Source of the DNA: JAHEGP01 sp963792875
Lineage (GTDB): Bacteria > Pseudomonadota > Gammaproteobacteria > Pseudomonadales > JAHEGP01
Assembly: GCA_963792875.1 (NCBI GenBank)
Contig: CAWBXV010000008.1
Coordinates: 1 to 64,000, forward strand
Length of the DNA: 64,000 nucleotides
Reading direction: 5' to 3'
Shown: positions 1 through 6,721 of the stretch, in pieces
How positions within the stretch are numbered: the first letter of the stretch is position 1
How the letters are laid out: each line of letters opens with the position of its first letter
Position numbers and translations under genes: made by a program
The notes under the pieces: generated by a model
Told to the model about the DNA's origin: nothing
The model's input: the letters and a program-made list of their open reading frames with translations, nothing else
Database searches by the model: none

Positions 1-27
1 TGCCTTAGTGGTGTCACTGATTTCCAT
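1..27 (-). CDS. N-terminal fragment of an unidentified gene
   Basis: Only the first nine codons lie in the window (M-E-I-S-D-T-T-K-A); the gene continues beyond base 1. The start is supported by a Shine-Dalgarno AAGGAA (33-38 on the minus strand) five bases before the ATG. It is on the same strand as the tRNA-Arg gene and downstream of it. Nine residues are too few to name a family; trigger factor was considered but the start does not match it well. Confidence 0.55.
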
Positions 28-401
28 GGTATTTCCTTAGAGTGGTGGCCTTCAGAATTGAAAGCTCTAGAGCCGCCGAAGGGGCGTGTTTAGCCGCTTT
101 TGGCCCACGGTCCTATACCGATAACAGCTGGTTGTGCAAATTGATTGATCAGGCTGGTTGCAGTTGGAGAGAAGAAAACGGGCCAAAAGCAGAAAGGCAA
201 TACAGCAGTGCATGAAAGCGCAGGTTGAATGATTGGCGAATTTGGGATGTCTGGCAGCAGCGCCGGTGGAGAGAATTGTCTGTGACGAGTAGAGATCAAT
301 AATCGGTGTTAAACATTTTTTAAAATGTTGGCAATACGTTGGCAGAAATTGATTTGGCTTATTCTGTGTCGTGAAAAAACACCGTAAGCTATTGATTCTA
401 T
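28..401. other. intergenic region, no gene seen
   Basis: This stretch separates the tRNA-Arg gene from the partial gene at the window edge. A possible minus-strand reading frame inside it has no ribosome binding site and low-complexity composition. A run of six T (minus strand, near 374-379) follows the tRNA, but no convincing stem precedes it. Apart from the Shine-Dalgarno of the partial gene I see nothing. Confidence 0.5.
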
Positions 402-478
402 TGGTCCGCCCTTCAGGATTTGAACCTGAGACCTTCCCCTTAGGAGGGGGACGCTCTATCCAGCTGAGCTAAGGGCGG
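402..478 (-). tRNA. tRNA-Arg (anticodon CCU)
   Basis: On the minus strand the sequence folds as a full 77-nt cloverleaf. The 7-bp acceptor stem pairs CCGCCCT with AGGGCGG, followed by discriminator A and an encoded CCA. The D stem is GCTC/GAGC. The anticodon stem TCCCC/GGGGA carries the loop CTCCTAA with anticodon CCT. The T arm is TCAGG-TTCAAAT-CCTGA. It decodes the rare arginine codon AGG. A possible -10 hexamer (TACAAT, minus strand, 524-529) would give a leader of about 40 nt. Confidence 0.97.
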
Positions 479-554
479 AGTTGGCGTTGCCGATGTGGTG
501 GCATCGTGCGTGGGCCGGGGCGGATTGTAACGCAATTTGTGGAGGGGCATAAAG

Positions 555-595
555 CCTCGTCGAAGACCTCGTCGAAGACCTCGTCGAAGACCTCG
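555..595. repeat. 12-bp tandem repeat, three copies plus a partial
   Basis: The unit CCTCGTCGAAGA occurs head to tail at 555, 567 and 579, followed by a five-base partial copy. All copies are identical. It sits between the tRNA-Arg promoter side and the divergent glycerophosphodiesterase gene. No reading frame across it looks like a gene, so it is a non-coding microrepeat of unknown role. Confidence 0.9.
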
Positions 596-630
596 GTGCC
601 GATCCCGGTGGCATTGCGGTCGATGGGGGC

Positions 631-660
631 TTGAAAGCCCTGAAAGCGCACCAATATCTG
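631..660 (+). promoter_or_regulatory. possible sigma-70 promoter for the glycerophosphodiesterase gene
   Basis: TTGAAA (631-636) is followed after 18 bases by TATCTG (655-660), roughly 40 bases before the start codon at 698. The -35 matches the consensus well and the -10 only partly, so this is a tentative call. Confidence 0.3.
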
Positions 661-697
661 TTAAAATTGTGCCCTTTTTTCGGGTTAAACTGGCGGT

Positions 698-1462
698 ATG
701 AAGACGTTGCTGCACCCTTATCTGGAACATCACGGCGTCCTTGCTTTTGCGCATCGGGGTGGGGCTGAAGAGTTTCCCGAGAACACCATGCGGGCGTTCC
801 GCTCCGCGGTCGATCTGGGTTTCCGCTATCTCGAGACCGATGCGCACCTCACCGCCGACGGGCGCCTGCTGGCATTTCACGACGATCGGCTGGAGCGCGT
901 CACCAACGGCGAGGGGCTCATCCGGCAGCTGCCCTGGTCCGAGGTGCGGCAGGCCAAGGTGGCGGGCACCGATGCCATCGTCGAGCTGGAAGAACTGCTC
1001 GAGACCTTTCCCGATGTGCGCTTCAATATCGACATCAAGGCCTGGCCCGCGCTGCTGCCCACCCTGCACCTGATCTCGCGCATGGGCATCTGGGATCGCG
1101 TCTGCATCGGCTCGTTCTCCGACCTGCGCCTGGGCAAGGTGCGCAACTGGCTGCTGAATGCGGGCAAGCCGCCCTGTACGTCGATGGGGCCGCTGGGCGT
1201 GATGGCCATCAAGGCACGGGAGCTGGGCCTGCCCGGCCGCTCGCTGGCACAGTGCGCGCAGGTCCCGGTGAGCCACTGGGGGATGCGCGTCGTCACCAAG
1301 AGGTTCGTCGACGTCTGTCATGCCATGAACATGCAGGTGCACGTGTGGACCATCGACGAGCCCGACGAGATGCGCGAACTCATCGGGATGGGGGTCGACG
1401 GGCTGATGACCGACAAGCCCTCCGTGCTCAAGCAGGTGCTGGTCGAGATGGGCAGGTGGTAG
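698..1462 (+). CDS. ugpQ: glycerophosphodiester phosphodiesterase
   Basis: This enzyme hydrolyses glycerophosphodiesters (deacylated phospholipid head groups) to glycerol-3-phosphate and an alcohol. The 254-residue length fits the short cytoplasmic UgpQ type, and I see no signal peptide. The GDPD-family motifs are present: HRGG at 19-22, PENT at 27-30, and the metal-binding pair E46/D48 in LETD. The C-terminal part has the family's VWTID segment and the LMTDKP end of the TIM barrel. It stands alone, convergent with the TonB receptor gene 12 bases downstream. The ATG is preceded only by a weak GGCGG, but the N-terminus aligns with the family. Confidence 0.9.
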   Translation: MKTLLHPYLEHHGVLAFAHRGGAEEFPENTMRAFRSAVDLGFRYLETDAHLTADGRLLAFHDDRLERVTNGEGLIRQLPWSEVRQAKVAGTDAIVELEELLETFPDVRFNIDIKAWPALLPTLHLISRMGIWDRVCIGSFSDLRLGKVRNWLLNAGKPPCTSMGPLGVMAIKARELGLPGRSLAQCAQVPVSHWGMRVVTKRFVDVCHAMNMQVHVWTIDEPDEMRELIGMGVDGLMTDKPSVLKQVLVEMGRW

Positions 1463-1474
1463 TCCCGGCGCCCG

Positions 1475-3538
1475 TCAGAATTGCCACTGCACCCGCGCGT
1501 ACAGATTGCGGCCCCAGCCTGGCAGCCGCTCGCCGGTCGCCAGGTCCTCGTTGCGGGCCCGGTTGACGCCGCCCAGATGATCCTGATAGAGCCGGTTGAA
1601 GAGGTTGTCGATGCCGACCGCGAGCCCCACGCCGGCGCCGAGTTCCAGCTGTCCCGCCAGGTTGACGAGCGCGTAGCCGGCTGACTCGGTTTCGCTGTTG
1701 GTGGCCGAGACGTGCTGCTGGCGGCGGTAGAGAACGCTCTCCACGCTGGCCGACCAGCGCGTCCTGGCGTAGTTCAGGCCGATGGTGGTGTTGGGTGCGG
1801 CGATGCGGTAGAGGTCGTCGTCGATGTCCCGGCGCTCGCCGCGGACGTAGTTGGCGAGCCCGTACAGCGACCAGTTGTCCGTGAGCTCCAGGCCCCAGGT
1901 GAGGTCCATGCCGTAGAGGATGGCGTCGACGTTGGCGAACTGCAGCGGATCGGGGTTGCCCATCATGGTGCTCACGGCCACGACCACCGGGTCGGTGCTG
2001 GGGACGCCCTGGATGTAGTCGTCCACATAGCTGAAGAAGATCCGGGGCGAGAACCGGGCAATGCCGTCGCTCCAGTCGAAGCCCAGCTCCGCCTGATGGG
2101 CGACTTCGGGCTGCAGCGCGATGTCCCCCACGTAGTTGTTGCCGTCGGCCAGCCCGCCGGCGGCCTCGAGCGGCAGCCACAGGTATCTCTCCTGATAGGC
2201 CGCCGAGCGGGTCTTGCGGGCGACGGCCGCGGTGACGAGCCAGTGCCCGGTGGGCGACCAGTTGCCCCGCACGACCCAGTCGATGTTGTCATCGGTGATC
2301 TGGCGGTCGGCGGCATTGAAGCGCTGCGCCAGGATGCCCACGCCAGGCATCATCATGGCCATCGACGAGCCCACCTCGCCCGAGTCCATGCTCACCCGGT
2401 TGCCGCGCAGTCCGGCCTGCAGTTCCCAGTGCTCGCCGAAGCGGTAGGCCGTCTCAGCAAACAGCCCCAGCACCCGCCGCTGACTGGCGTTGAAATTGGT
2501 GACGAAGAAGGCGGCGTTGTTGGGGTTGCTGATATCCGAATCGTGCTCGTCCCACTGCCCGTCGGTGCCGATGCGCCAGTTGGCGCGTGGCCCGAACACT
2601 TCAGCTGACAGCCGATAGCCGGCGCCGCGGCTGGAGGCATCGTTCTGGCGGTAGCGGCCGGGGTCGGCGGGGGGTGGGCGCAGCAGAAAATTGGTCATGG
2701 TGTGGTCGACTTCGTTGCCGTGTGCGGCGGCCTCGATGGCCCAGGCGTCGTTGCGGAAGCGGTAGCTGCCCCGCAGCAGGTTGGCATCGACCGTGGCGAT
2801 GTCCATAGGCAGCGCGGGGGTGCCCGCGTCGCCGGTCTCGCTGCGGCCGGCGGCGACCTCAAGCTCATGGCCGCCCTGCTGCCAGCCGTAGCCGAGGTCG
2901 GCGCGGTCGCGCCGGTATTCGCTCGGCCGTATCTTGCCGTCGGGAAAGCGGGCGTCGTCGCCGCCCTCGCTCAGGCCGCTCAGGTACAGCTTGTGGTGCT
3001 GGTTGCCGCCCGCGATCAGGCCATAGCCCAGCAGCCCCTGGTTCACCGACTGTGCCGCGGCATTCACCCTGCCATTGACCGAGACGGCCTCGCTTGCACC
3101 GAACTTCCCGCGGTCGGTGGTGGCGATCACGGCCCCGCCTATGGTCTCCTGGCCGGCGCTGACCGGGGCGATGCCGCGGTACACGCTGAGGCTCTCCAGC
3201 ATGGCGCTCGGGGCGTAGTGCAGGGGCGGGTCCATCAGGTTGGGGCCGCCCGAGGCGATGTGGGCGCCGTCCACAGAGACGTCGACGCGTGGGCCGTACA
3301 TGCCGCGATACTGTGCGATGCCGGTGACGGGGCCGTTGCTGTTGACGTTGGCTCCCGGCAGTTTGCGCAGCAGCGCCGACGAGTCGGGCAGCGGCGCCTG
3401 GAACTCGGCGGACACGCGGGGCAGCGGGTCGGCTTTACCGACGACGAGCACTTCCTCGGCAGCGTGATCGGGATGCGCCAGCGAGGCGCTGCACAGAGCG
3501 GTTATCAGGGAGAGCGCGCGGCTGCGACGGGGTGTCAT
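1475..3538 (-). CDS. TonB-dependent outer-membrane receptor, OprC/NosA-like (possible copper uptake)
   Basis: This is a 687-residue beta-barrel receptor: signal peptide (about 1-27), a plug domain with the QYRGM segment near 77-81, then a long barrel ending in phenylalanine, as outer-membrane proteins do. The plug sequence around GPNLMDPP (98-105) resembles OprC and NosA, copper receptors of Pseudomonas. The described OprC site is CxxxM plus HxM. Here M102 and a candidate HxM (H279, M281) are visible, but the cysteine position is G98. A methionine-rich stretch (MAMMMPG) follows in the barrel. The small-protein genes and exbD lie upstream on the same strand. Barrel and plug identity are clear; the substrate is inferred. 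Confidence 0.85.
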   Translation of the reverse strand: MTPRRSRALSLITALCSASLAHPDHAAEEVLVVGKADPLPRVSAEFQAPLPDSSALLRKLPGANVNSNGPVTGIAQYRGMYGPRVDVSVDGAHIASGGPNLMDPPLHYAPSAMLESLSVYRGIAPVSAGQETIGGAVIATTDRGKFGASEAVSVNGRVNAAAQSVNQGLLGYGLIAGGNQHHKLYLSGLSEGGDDARFPDGKIRPSEYRRDRADLGYGWQQGGHELEVAAGRSETGDAGTPALPMDIATVDANLLRGSYRFRNDAWAIEAAAHGNEVDHTMTNFLLRPPPADPGRYRQNDASSRGAGYRLSAEVFGPRANWRIGTDGQWDEHDSDISNPNNAAFFVTNFNASQRRVLGLFAETAYRFGEHWELQAGLRGNRVSMDSGEVGSSMAMMMPGVGILAQRFNAADRQITDDNIDWVVRGNWSPTGHWLVTAAVARKTRSAAYQERYLWLPLEAAGGLADGNNYVGDIALQPEVAHQAELGFDWSDGIARFSPRIFFSYVDDYIQGVPSTDPVVVAVSTMMGNPDPLQFANVDAILYGMDLTWGLELTDNWSLYGLANYVRGERRDIDDDLYRIAAPNTTIGLNYARTRWSASVESVLYRRQQHVSATNSETESAGYALVNLAGQLELGAGVGLAVGIDNLFNRLYQDHLGGVNRARNEDLATGERLPGWGRNLYARVQWQF

Positions 3539-3724
3539 GGAGCCTCCTTCTATCAGTCAGGGATGGGCCTGAAAAAAGGGCGCTATGGTACTGATATCCG
3601 GGTGGCATGCAGCGTGACAAATCGTCGCAGGTATGCCGCAGAGCGGGGGCGTGCAGTTGAAAGTCGGCGGGGGGATGGTTTCTGGTCGGTGCTGGCGCAG
3701 GCCGCGAGCGCCCGGCGAGGGGAA

Positions 3725-3746
3725 AGGCTGCCCGCTCAGGCAGCCT
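3725..3746 (-). terminator. hairpin terminator overlapping the end of the first small-protein gene
   Basis: An 8-bp perfect stem (AGGCTGCC, 3725-3732, with GGCAGCCT, 3739-3746) has a six-base loop that contains the TGA stop codon of the gene (3736-3738). On the minus strand it is followed by a short TTT, so the U-tract is weak. Confidence 0.6.
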
Positions 3747-4020
3747 GCTTGCGTAGCCCACCCTGCATGGTCTCTACCATGCGGTCGATCAGGCGCACGA
3801 CGGCGTCGACACAGAACAGCGGGCTCAGGTGGCGCTGCTCGAAGAAGTAGTGGTCGATCACCTGGGCGCGCAGTTTGACGAAGGCGTCGCTTCGGCGGGC
3901 AAAGTGCTGCATCAGCGCATGCTGGCGCGGGTGGCGCTTGCTCATGATCGCGGTGATCTCAGCCTCGAAGCGGGTCCGGCGAATGGCATCCAGTAGGGTA
4001 GTGGTGTTGTTCTCGTTCAT
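3736..4020 (-). CDS. small protein of unknown function, paralogue A
   Basis: I do not recognise this 94-residue family. It has no signal peptide or membrane segment and looks helical. It is clearly paralogous to the gene at 4315-4608. Shared features in order are R-x-HALM-x2-F (32-39), S-x-AF-x2-L, VID-x2-F, LSP-x-FC (65-70), then A-x3-L and a Lys/Ala-rich end finishing in AA. The ATG has a GAGGAGA ribosome site six bases upstream. A conserved promoter box lies at 4038-4093, and the stop codon is in the terminator loop. Together these indicate a real monocistronic gene. It could be a regulatory or stress-related small protein, but the sequence does not show which. Confidence 0.75.
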   Translation of the reverse strand: MNENNTTTLLDAIRRTRFEAEITAIMSKRHPRQHALMQHFARRSDAFVKLRAQVIDHYFFEQRHLSPLFCVDAVVRLIDRMVETMQGGLRKQAA

Positions 4021-4037
4021 GGCCGTCTCCTCGTTGA

Positions 4038-4093
4038 CTATGTGAGTACTTTATTCGCTTTCTGGCGGCTGTTGAATCGGGAGGGGCCGAAGC
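4038..4093 (-). promoter_or_regulatory. promoter with conserved upstream box, paralogue A
   Basis: Reading the minus strand: a 19-bp box GCTTCGGCCCCTCCCGATT (4093-4075), 21 bases, TAAAGT as a -10 (4053-4048), five bases, then CATAG (4042-4038) at the expected transcription start. The same three elements with identical spacing precede paralogue B. The intervening 21 bases are not conserved. The box occupies about -36 to -54, as an activator site or an alternative sigma -35 region would. Confidence 0.55.
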
Positions 4094-4301
4094 TCGGATA
4101 GTAGCTTTCACGTAACGGGGTAGGGCATGTGCTGCATTTGCTGGTCGTCACCAGCGGCTGCCCGGCGCGACGTTGGTGTGGAGCCGGTCCGCAGCCGGGT
4201 CAGTTGGGGCTCGTGGTCAGGGACATGGCAGCGCCGCGCACTGACGTCGCGACTTTGCCGCAACCCCGGGCGGCTTGCCATTGTGGATGCGTCTGGCCAA
4301 T

Positions 4302-4326
4302 AAAAAAGCTGCCCTTAGGCAGCTTT
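4302..4326 (-). terminator. rho-independent terminator of the second small-protein gene
   Basis: A 9-bp stem (AAAGCTGCC, 4305-4313, with GGCAGCTTT, 4318-4326) closes a four-base loop, followed on the minus strand by a run of six T (4302-4307). The TAA stop codon (4315-4317) is in the loop, so the last two Ala codons form part of the stem. Confidence 0.85.
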
Positions 4327-4608
4327 GTGGACGTCTTTTGCCATGGTTCTGATGACGCGCTCCACCAGCAGGGCAAGCGCTCTGGCACAGAACTCGGGGC
4401 TCAGTTGCGCCGGGTCGATCGGCTCGCCGTCTTTCGTGAGGAAGTGCATGTCGATGACTTTGCTCTTCAGACCCGCGAAGGCCTGGCTTTGCTGACTGAA
4501 TTCCGCCATCAGCGCATGCTCGCGCGGTGCGCGCACGGCCATCAGCTGCTCGGTGTCGTTGACGAAGTGGTCGCGGCGCCCTTGGAAGCCATAATCTTTG
4601 TTATTCAC
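4315..4608 (-). CDS. small protein of unknown function, paralogue B
   Basis: This 97-residue protein is paralogous to the product of 3736-4020. It shares R-x-HALM, F-x3-S-x-AF, K-x-VID-x2-F, LSP-x-FC and the terminal K-AA. I chose the GTG at 4608 because AGGAGA lies eight bases upstream; a TTG at 4626 would overlap that ribosome site. It has a six-residue insertion (KDGEPIDPAQ region) relative to paralogue A and a different N-terminus. It has no signal peptide or membrane helix. The gene follows exbD on the same strand but has its own promoter in the 160-bp gap. Its function is unknown. Confidence 0.75.
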   Translation of the reverse strand: MNNKDYGFQGRRDHFVNDTEQLMAVRAPREHALMAEFSQQSQAFAGLKSKVIDMHFLTKDGEPIDPAQLSPEFCARALALLVERVIRTMAKDVHKAA

Positions 4609-4627
4609 GGATAGTCTCTCCTGCAAG

Positions 4628-4683
4628 CTATGACGTAACTCTAGTGGCGCAGGGGCAATTGCGAAATGGGGATGAGCCGAAGC
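4628..4683 (-). promoter_or_regulatory. promoter with conserved upstream box, paralogue B
   Basis: On the minus strand: the box GCTTCGGCTCATCCCCATT (4683-4665; 16 of 19 bases identical to the paralogue A copy), 21 bases, TAGAGT (4643-4638), five bases, CATAG (4632-4628). The leader to the GTG start is about 22 nt, close to the roughly 20 nt of paralogue A. Confidence 0.55.
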
Positions 4684-4767
4684 GCAGTACGGAGTTTTAC
4701 CTACCGCCGGTAACGGGCTTCGGGTCTGAGGTGCGCCTGGCGGTTTTTTGCGGGCGGGGTGTGGTCG

Positions 4768-5172
4768 CTACTGCGCCGCAGTGACCAGCGTCACCCGGTA
4801 GTTGCCGGCAGCGCGGGCATCGTCGGCAATGTGCGTGTAGACGTTCGCGGTGGAATCATTATGTGCGCTGATGACCACGGCCGCGCGGGGATTTTCTGCA
4901 AACTTGCGGTCGATCACAGCGCGCACCGCGCGGATATCGACGCGCCGGCCGTCGATCCAGATTTCATCGTTGGCGGTCACCTGAAAGACGATGTTGTCGA
5001 CGTCGGCGTCATCCTGGGTGGCCGCGCTCGCGTCCGGGCGCGTCACGGTGATGCCCGATTCCTTGATGAAGGAGGCGGTGACGATGAAAAATATCAGCAT
5101 GATGAAGACCACGTCGAGCATGGGGGTCAGGTCAATCTGGGCTTCATCGTCTTGGCGAACGTATCTTGACAT
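4768..5172 (-). CDS. exbD: ExbD/TolR-type biopolymer transport protein
   Basis: ExbD works with ExbB and TonB in the inner membrane to pass proton-motive force to outer-membrane receptors. The 134-residue protein has the family layout: a short cytoplasmic N-terminus, the segment IDLTPMLDVVF with the conserved membrane aspartate, one transmembrane helix (VVFIMLIFFIVTASF), and a periplasmic domain. The ATG at 5172 gives the usual length; upstream in-frame ATGs would add 12 or 26 unusual residues. The ribosome site is weak. No exbB or tonB lies beside it, which is unusual. The nearest TonB-dependent gene is the OprC-like receptor 1.2 kb downstream on the same strand. Confidence 0.9.
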   Translation of the reverse strand: MSRYVRQDDEAQIDLTPMLDVVFIMLIFFIVTASFIKESGITVTRPDASAATQDDADVDNIVFQVTANDEIWIDGRRVDIRAVRAVIDRKFAENPRAAVVISAHNDSTANVYTHIADDARAAGNYRVTLVTAAQ

Positions 5173-5470
5173 ACAGCGGTCCGAACTCTCGGCAGGTGGT
5201 GATGTCATGGTAACCAACAGCCGCGGGCGAAGAAAGCCGTTCCCAGGCAATTGGGCGCAAGTCTGTGATCAGCCGATGGCTGCCTCGCGCTGCGGGTCGC
5301 GCATCCATAGTCATGCCGTCAGCGTATGTGCGTGATGTCTGAATTGCCCACTGTGGCCCGAGCATTTTCAGTTAGAATTTGTGCCATACAGATAGATACT
5401 TCGCGTCGGATTGTCCGCTCGCGACGGCTGGTCTGGCGCCGTTCCCTCCCTGTGGCCCCTGGATGATGCG

Positions 5471-6721
5471 ATGTCGAAGAAACTTGTGACCCCGGTTCTG
5501 ATCGTCGCGCTGGCGGTCGCGCTGGCAGTGCTGATGGTGCGCATGAAGCCGGCGCCGGAGATCGTCGAGCCCGAGCAGAAGCCGCTGCTGGTCGACGTCA
5601 TCGAAGTGGAGCCGCGGGCGCTGCACGTCCCGGTGCGCGTACAGGGCATGGTGCGGCCCCAGAACAGCATCAGCGTGGTCAGCGAGGTGCGCGGCCGGGT
5701 GGTGGAAGTGGCAGAAAATTTCGGCGCGGGGGGCTTCTTCAAGGCCGGAGAGTTGATGCTCCAGGTCGATGACAGGGATTACGTGGCCCGCCTGGAGCAG
5801 GCGCAGGCGCTGGTGGCGCAGGCCAGGAGCGCGCTGGCGCAGGAGCAGGGCAGGGCCTACGTGGCCAGGCAGGAGTGGAGCCGCCGCAGTGGCCGCGAAG
5901 CCCTGTCACCCCAGGCGCGCGAGCTGGCGCTGCGCACTCCTCAGCTGCAGGAGGCGGAGGCCCAGCTGGAGTCCGCCAATGCGAGTCTGCGCCAGGCCCG
6001 GGTCGAGCTCGAGCGCACCAGAATCCGCGCACCCTATGACGGCCTCCTCACCAGCAAGGGGGTCGATATCGGTCAATACGTCGTCGTCGGCACCACCCTG
6101 GGCGAATTCGTGTCCGTGGCCGCCGCCGAGGTGAGGCTGGCCGTGCCCGAGAGCAAGGTCGGCTATCTGGAGCTGCCCGACCAGTACCGGCGCGATGCGG
6201 TCGAGCCGCCGGTGGTGCATCTGCATCGCTCCTTCGACGGCGATCTGCAGTCGTGGCAGGCGCGCCTGGTCCGCACCGAGGGCGTGCTCGATGAGCGCAG
6301 CCGCTCGCTGTTCGTGGTCGCGGAGGTCCCCGACCCCTATGGCCTGAGCCCGTCGTCGTCGCCATCGCGGCCGCCGCTGCGCTTCGGCACCTTCGTCGAT
6401 GCCGACATCGAGGGGCGGCGCATGGCAGACCTGATCGCGCTGCCCCGGGCCATTATCCGGCCGGGCAACCTGGTCTGGGTGGTCGATGAGCGCAGCCGGC
6501 TGCAGGAGCGCAAGCTCGACCTGCTGCGCTCCGACGGGCCCGACATTTTCGTGCGCGGCGGGCTCCAGAGGGGAGAGCGCGTCTGTCTGACGAGTCTCGG
6601 CCCGGTGTTGCCGGGCAGTCTGGTGAGCGTGGTGTCCACCACCCGGCAGAGCGCCGCCGGGCCGGCGTCGGACGCTGCCGCTGACGGCGCTGCGGAACGC
6701 CGCTCGGAGGCGGCGCCATGA
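5471..6721 (+). CDS. RND efflux pump periplasmic adaptor (membrane fusion protein)
   Basis: The adaptor links an RND pump to an outer-membrane channel. The 416-residue protein starts with an N-terminal membrane anchor (about 5-24). Then come a lipoyl-like half motif, an Ala/Gln-rich coiled-coil hairpin (about 105-185), the second lipoyl half with RAPYDGLLTSKGVD, and beta-barrel and membrane-proximal domains. The ATG at 5471 (MSKKLV) begins right at the anchor; an upstream in-frame start at 5411 would add 20 residues without a signal. The stop overlaps the pump start by four bases (ATGA), so the two are translationally coupled. No outer-membrane channel gene is adjacent. The substrate cannot be told. 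Confidence 0.9.
   Translation: MSKKLVTPVLIVALAVALAVLMVRMKPAPEIVEPEQKPLLVDVIEVEPRALHVPVRVQGMVRPQNSISVVSEVRGRVVEVAENFGAGGFFKAGELMLQVDDRDYVARLEQAQALVAQARSALAQEQGRAYVARQEWSRRSGREALSPQARELALRTPQLQEAEAQLESANASLRQARVELERTRIRAPYDGLLTSKGVDIGQYVVVGTTLGEFVSVAAAEVRLAVPESKVGYLELPDQYRRDAVEPPVVHLHRSFDGDLQSWQARLVRTEGVLDERSRSLFVVAEVPDPYGLSPSSSPSRPPLRFGTFVDADIEGRRMADLIALPRAIIRPGNLVWVVDERSRLQERKLDLLRSDGPDIFVRGGLQRGERVCLTSLGPVLPGSLVSVVSTTRQSAAGPASDAAADGAAERRSEAAP

Noticed and set aside
90..299. 69-codon minus-strand frame near the window start
   Set aside because: It has no ribosome site or family resemblance, and its composition is atypical of the genes around it.
555..595. Possible CRISPR-like array
   Set aside because: The repeats are directly adjacent without spacers and only 12 bp long.
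3545..3724. Cobalamin riboswitch upstream of the TonB-dependent receptor
   Set aside because: No B12-box-like conserved segment is visible on the minus strand, and the receptor resembles copper rather than BtuB receptors.
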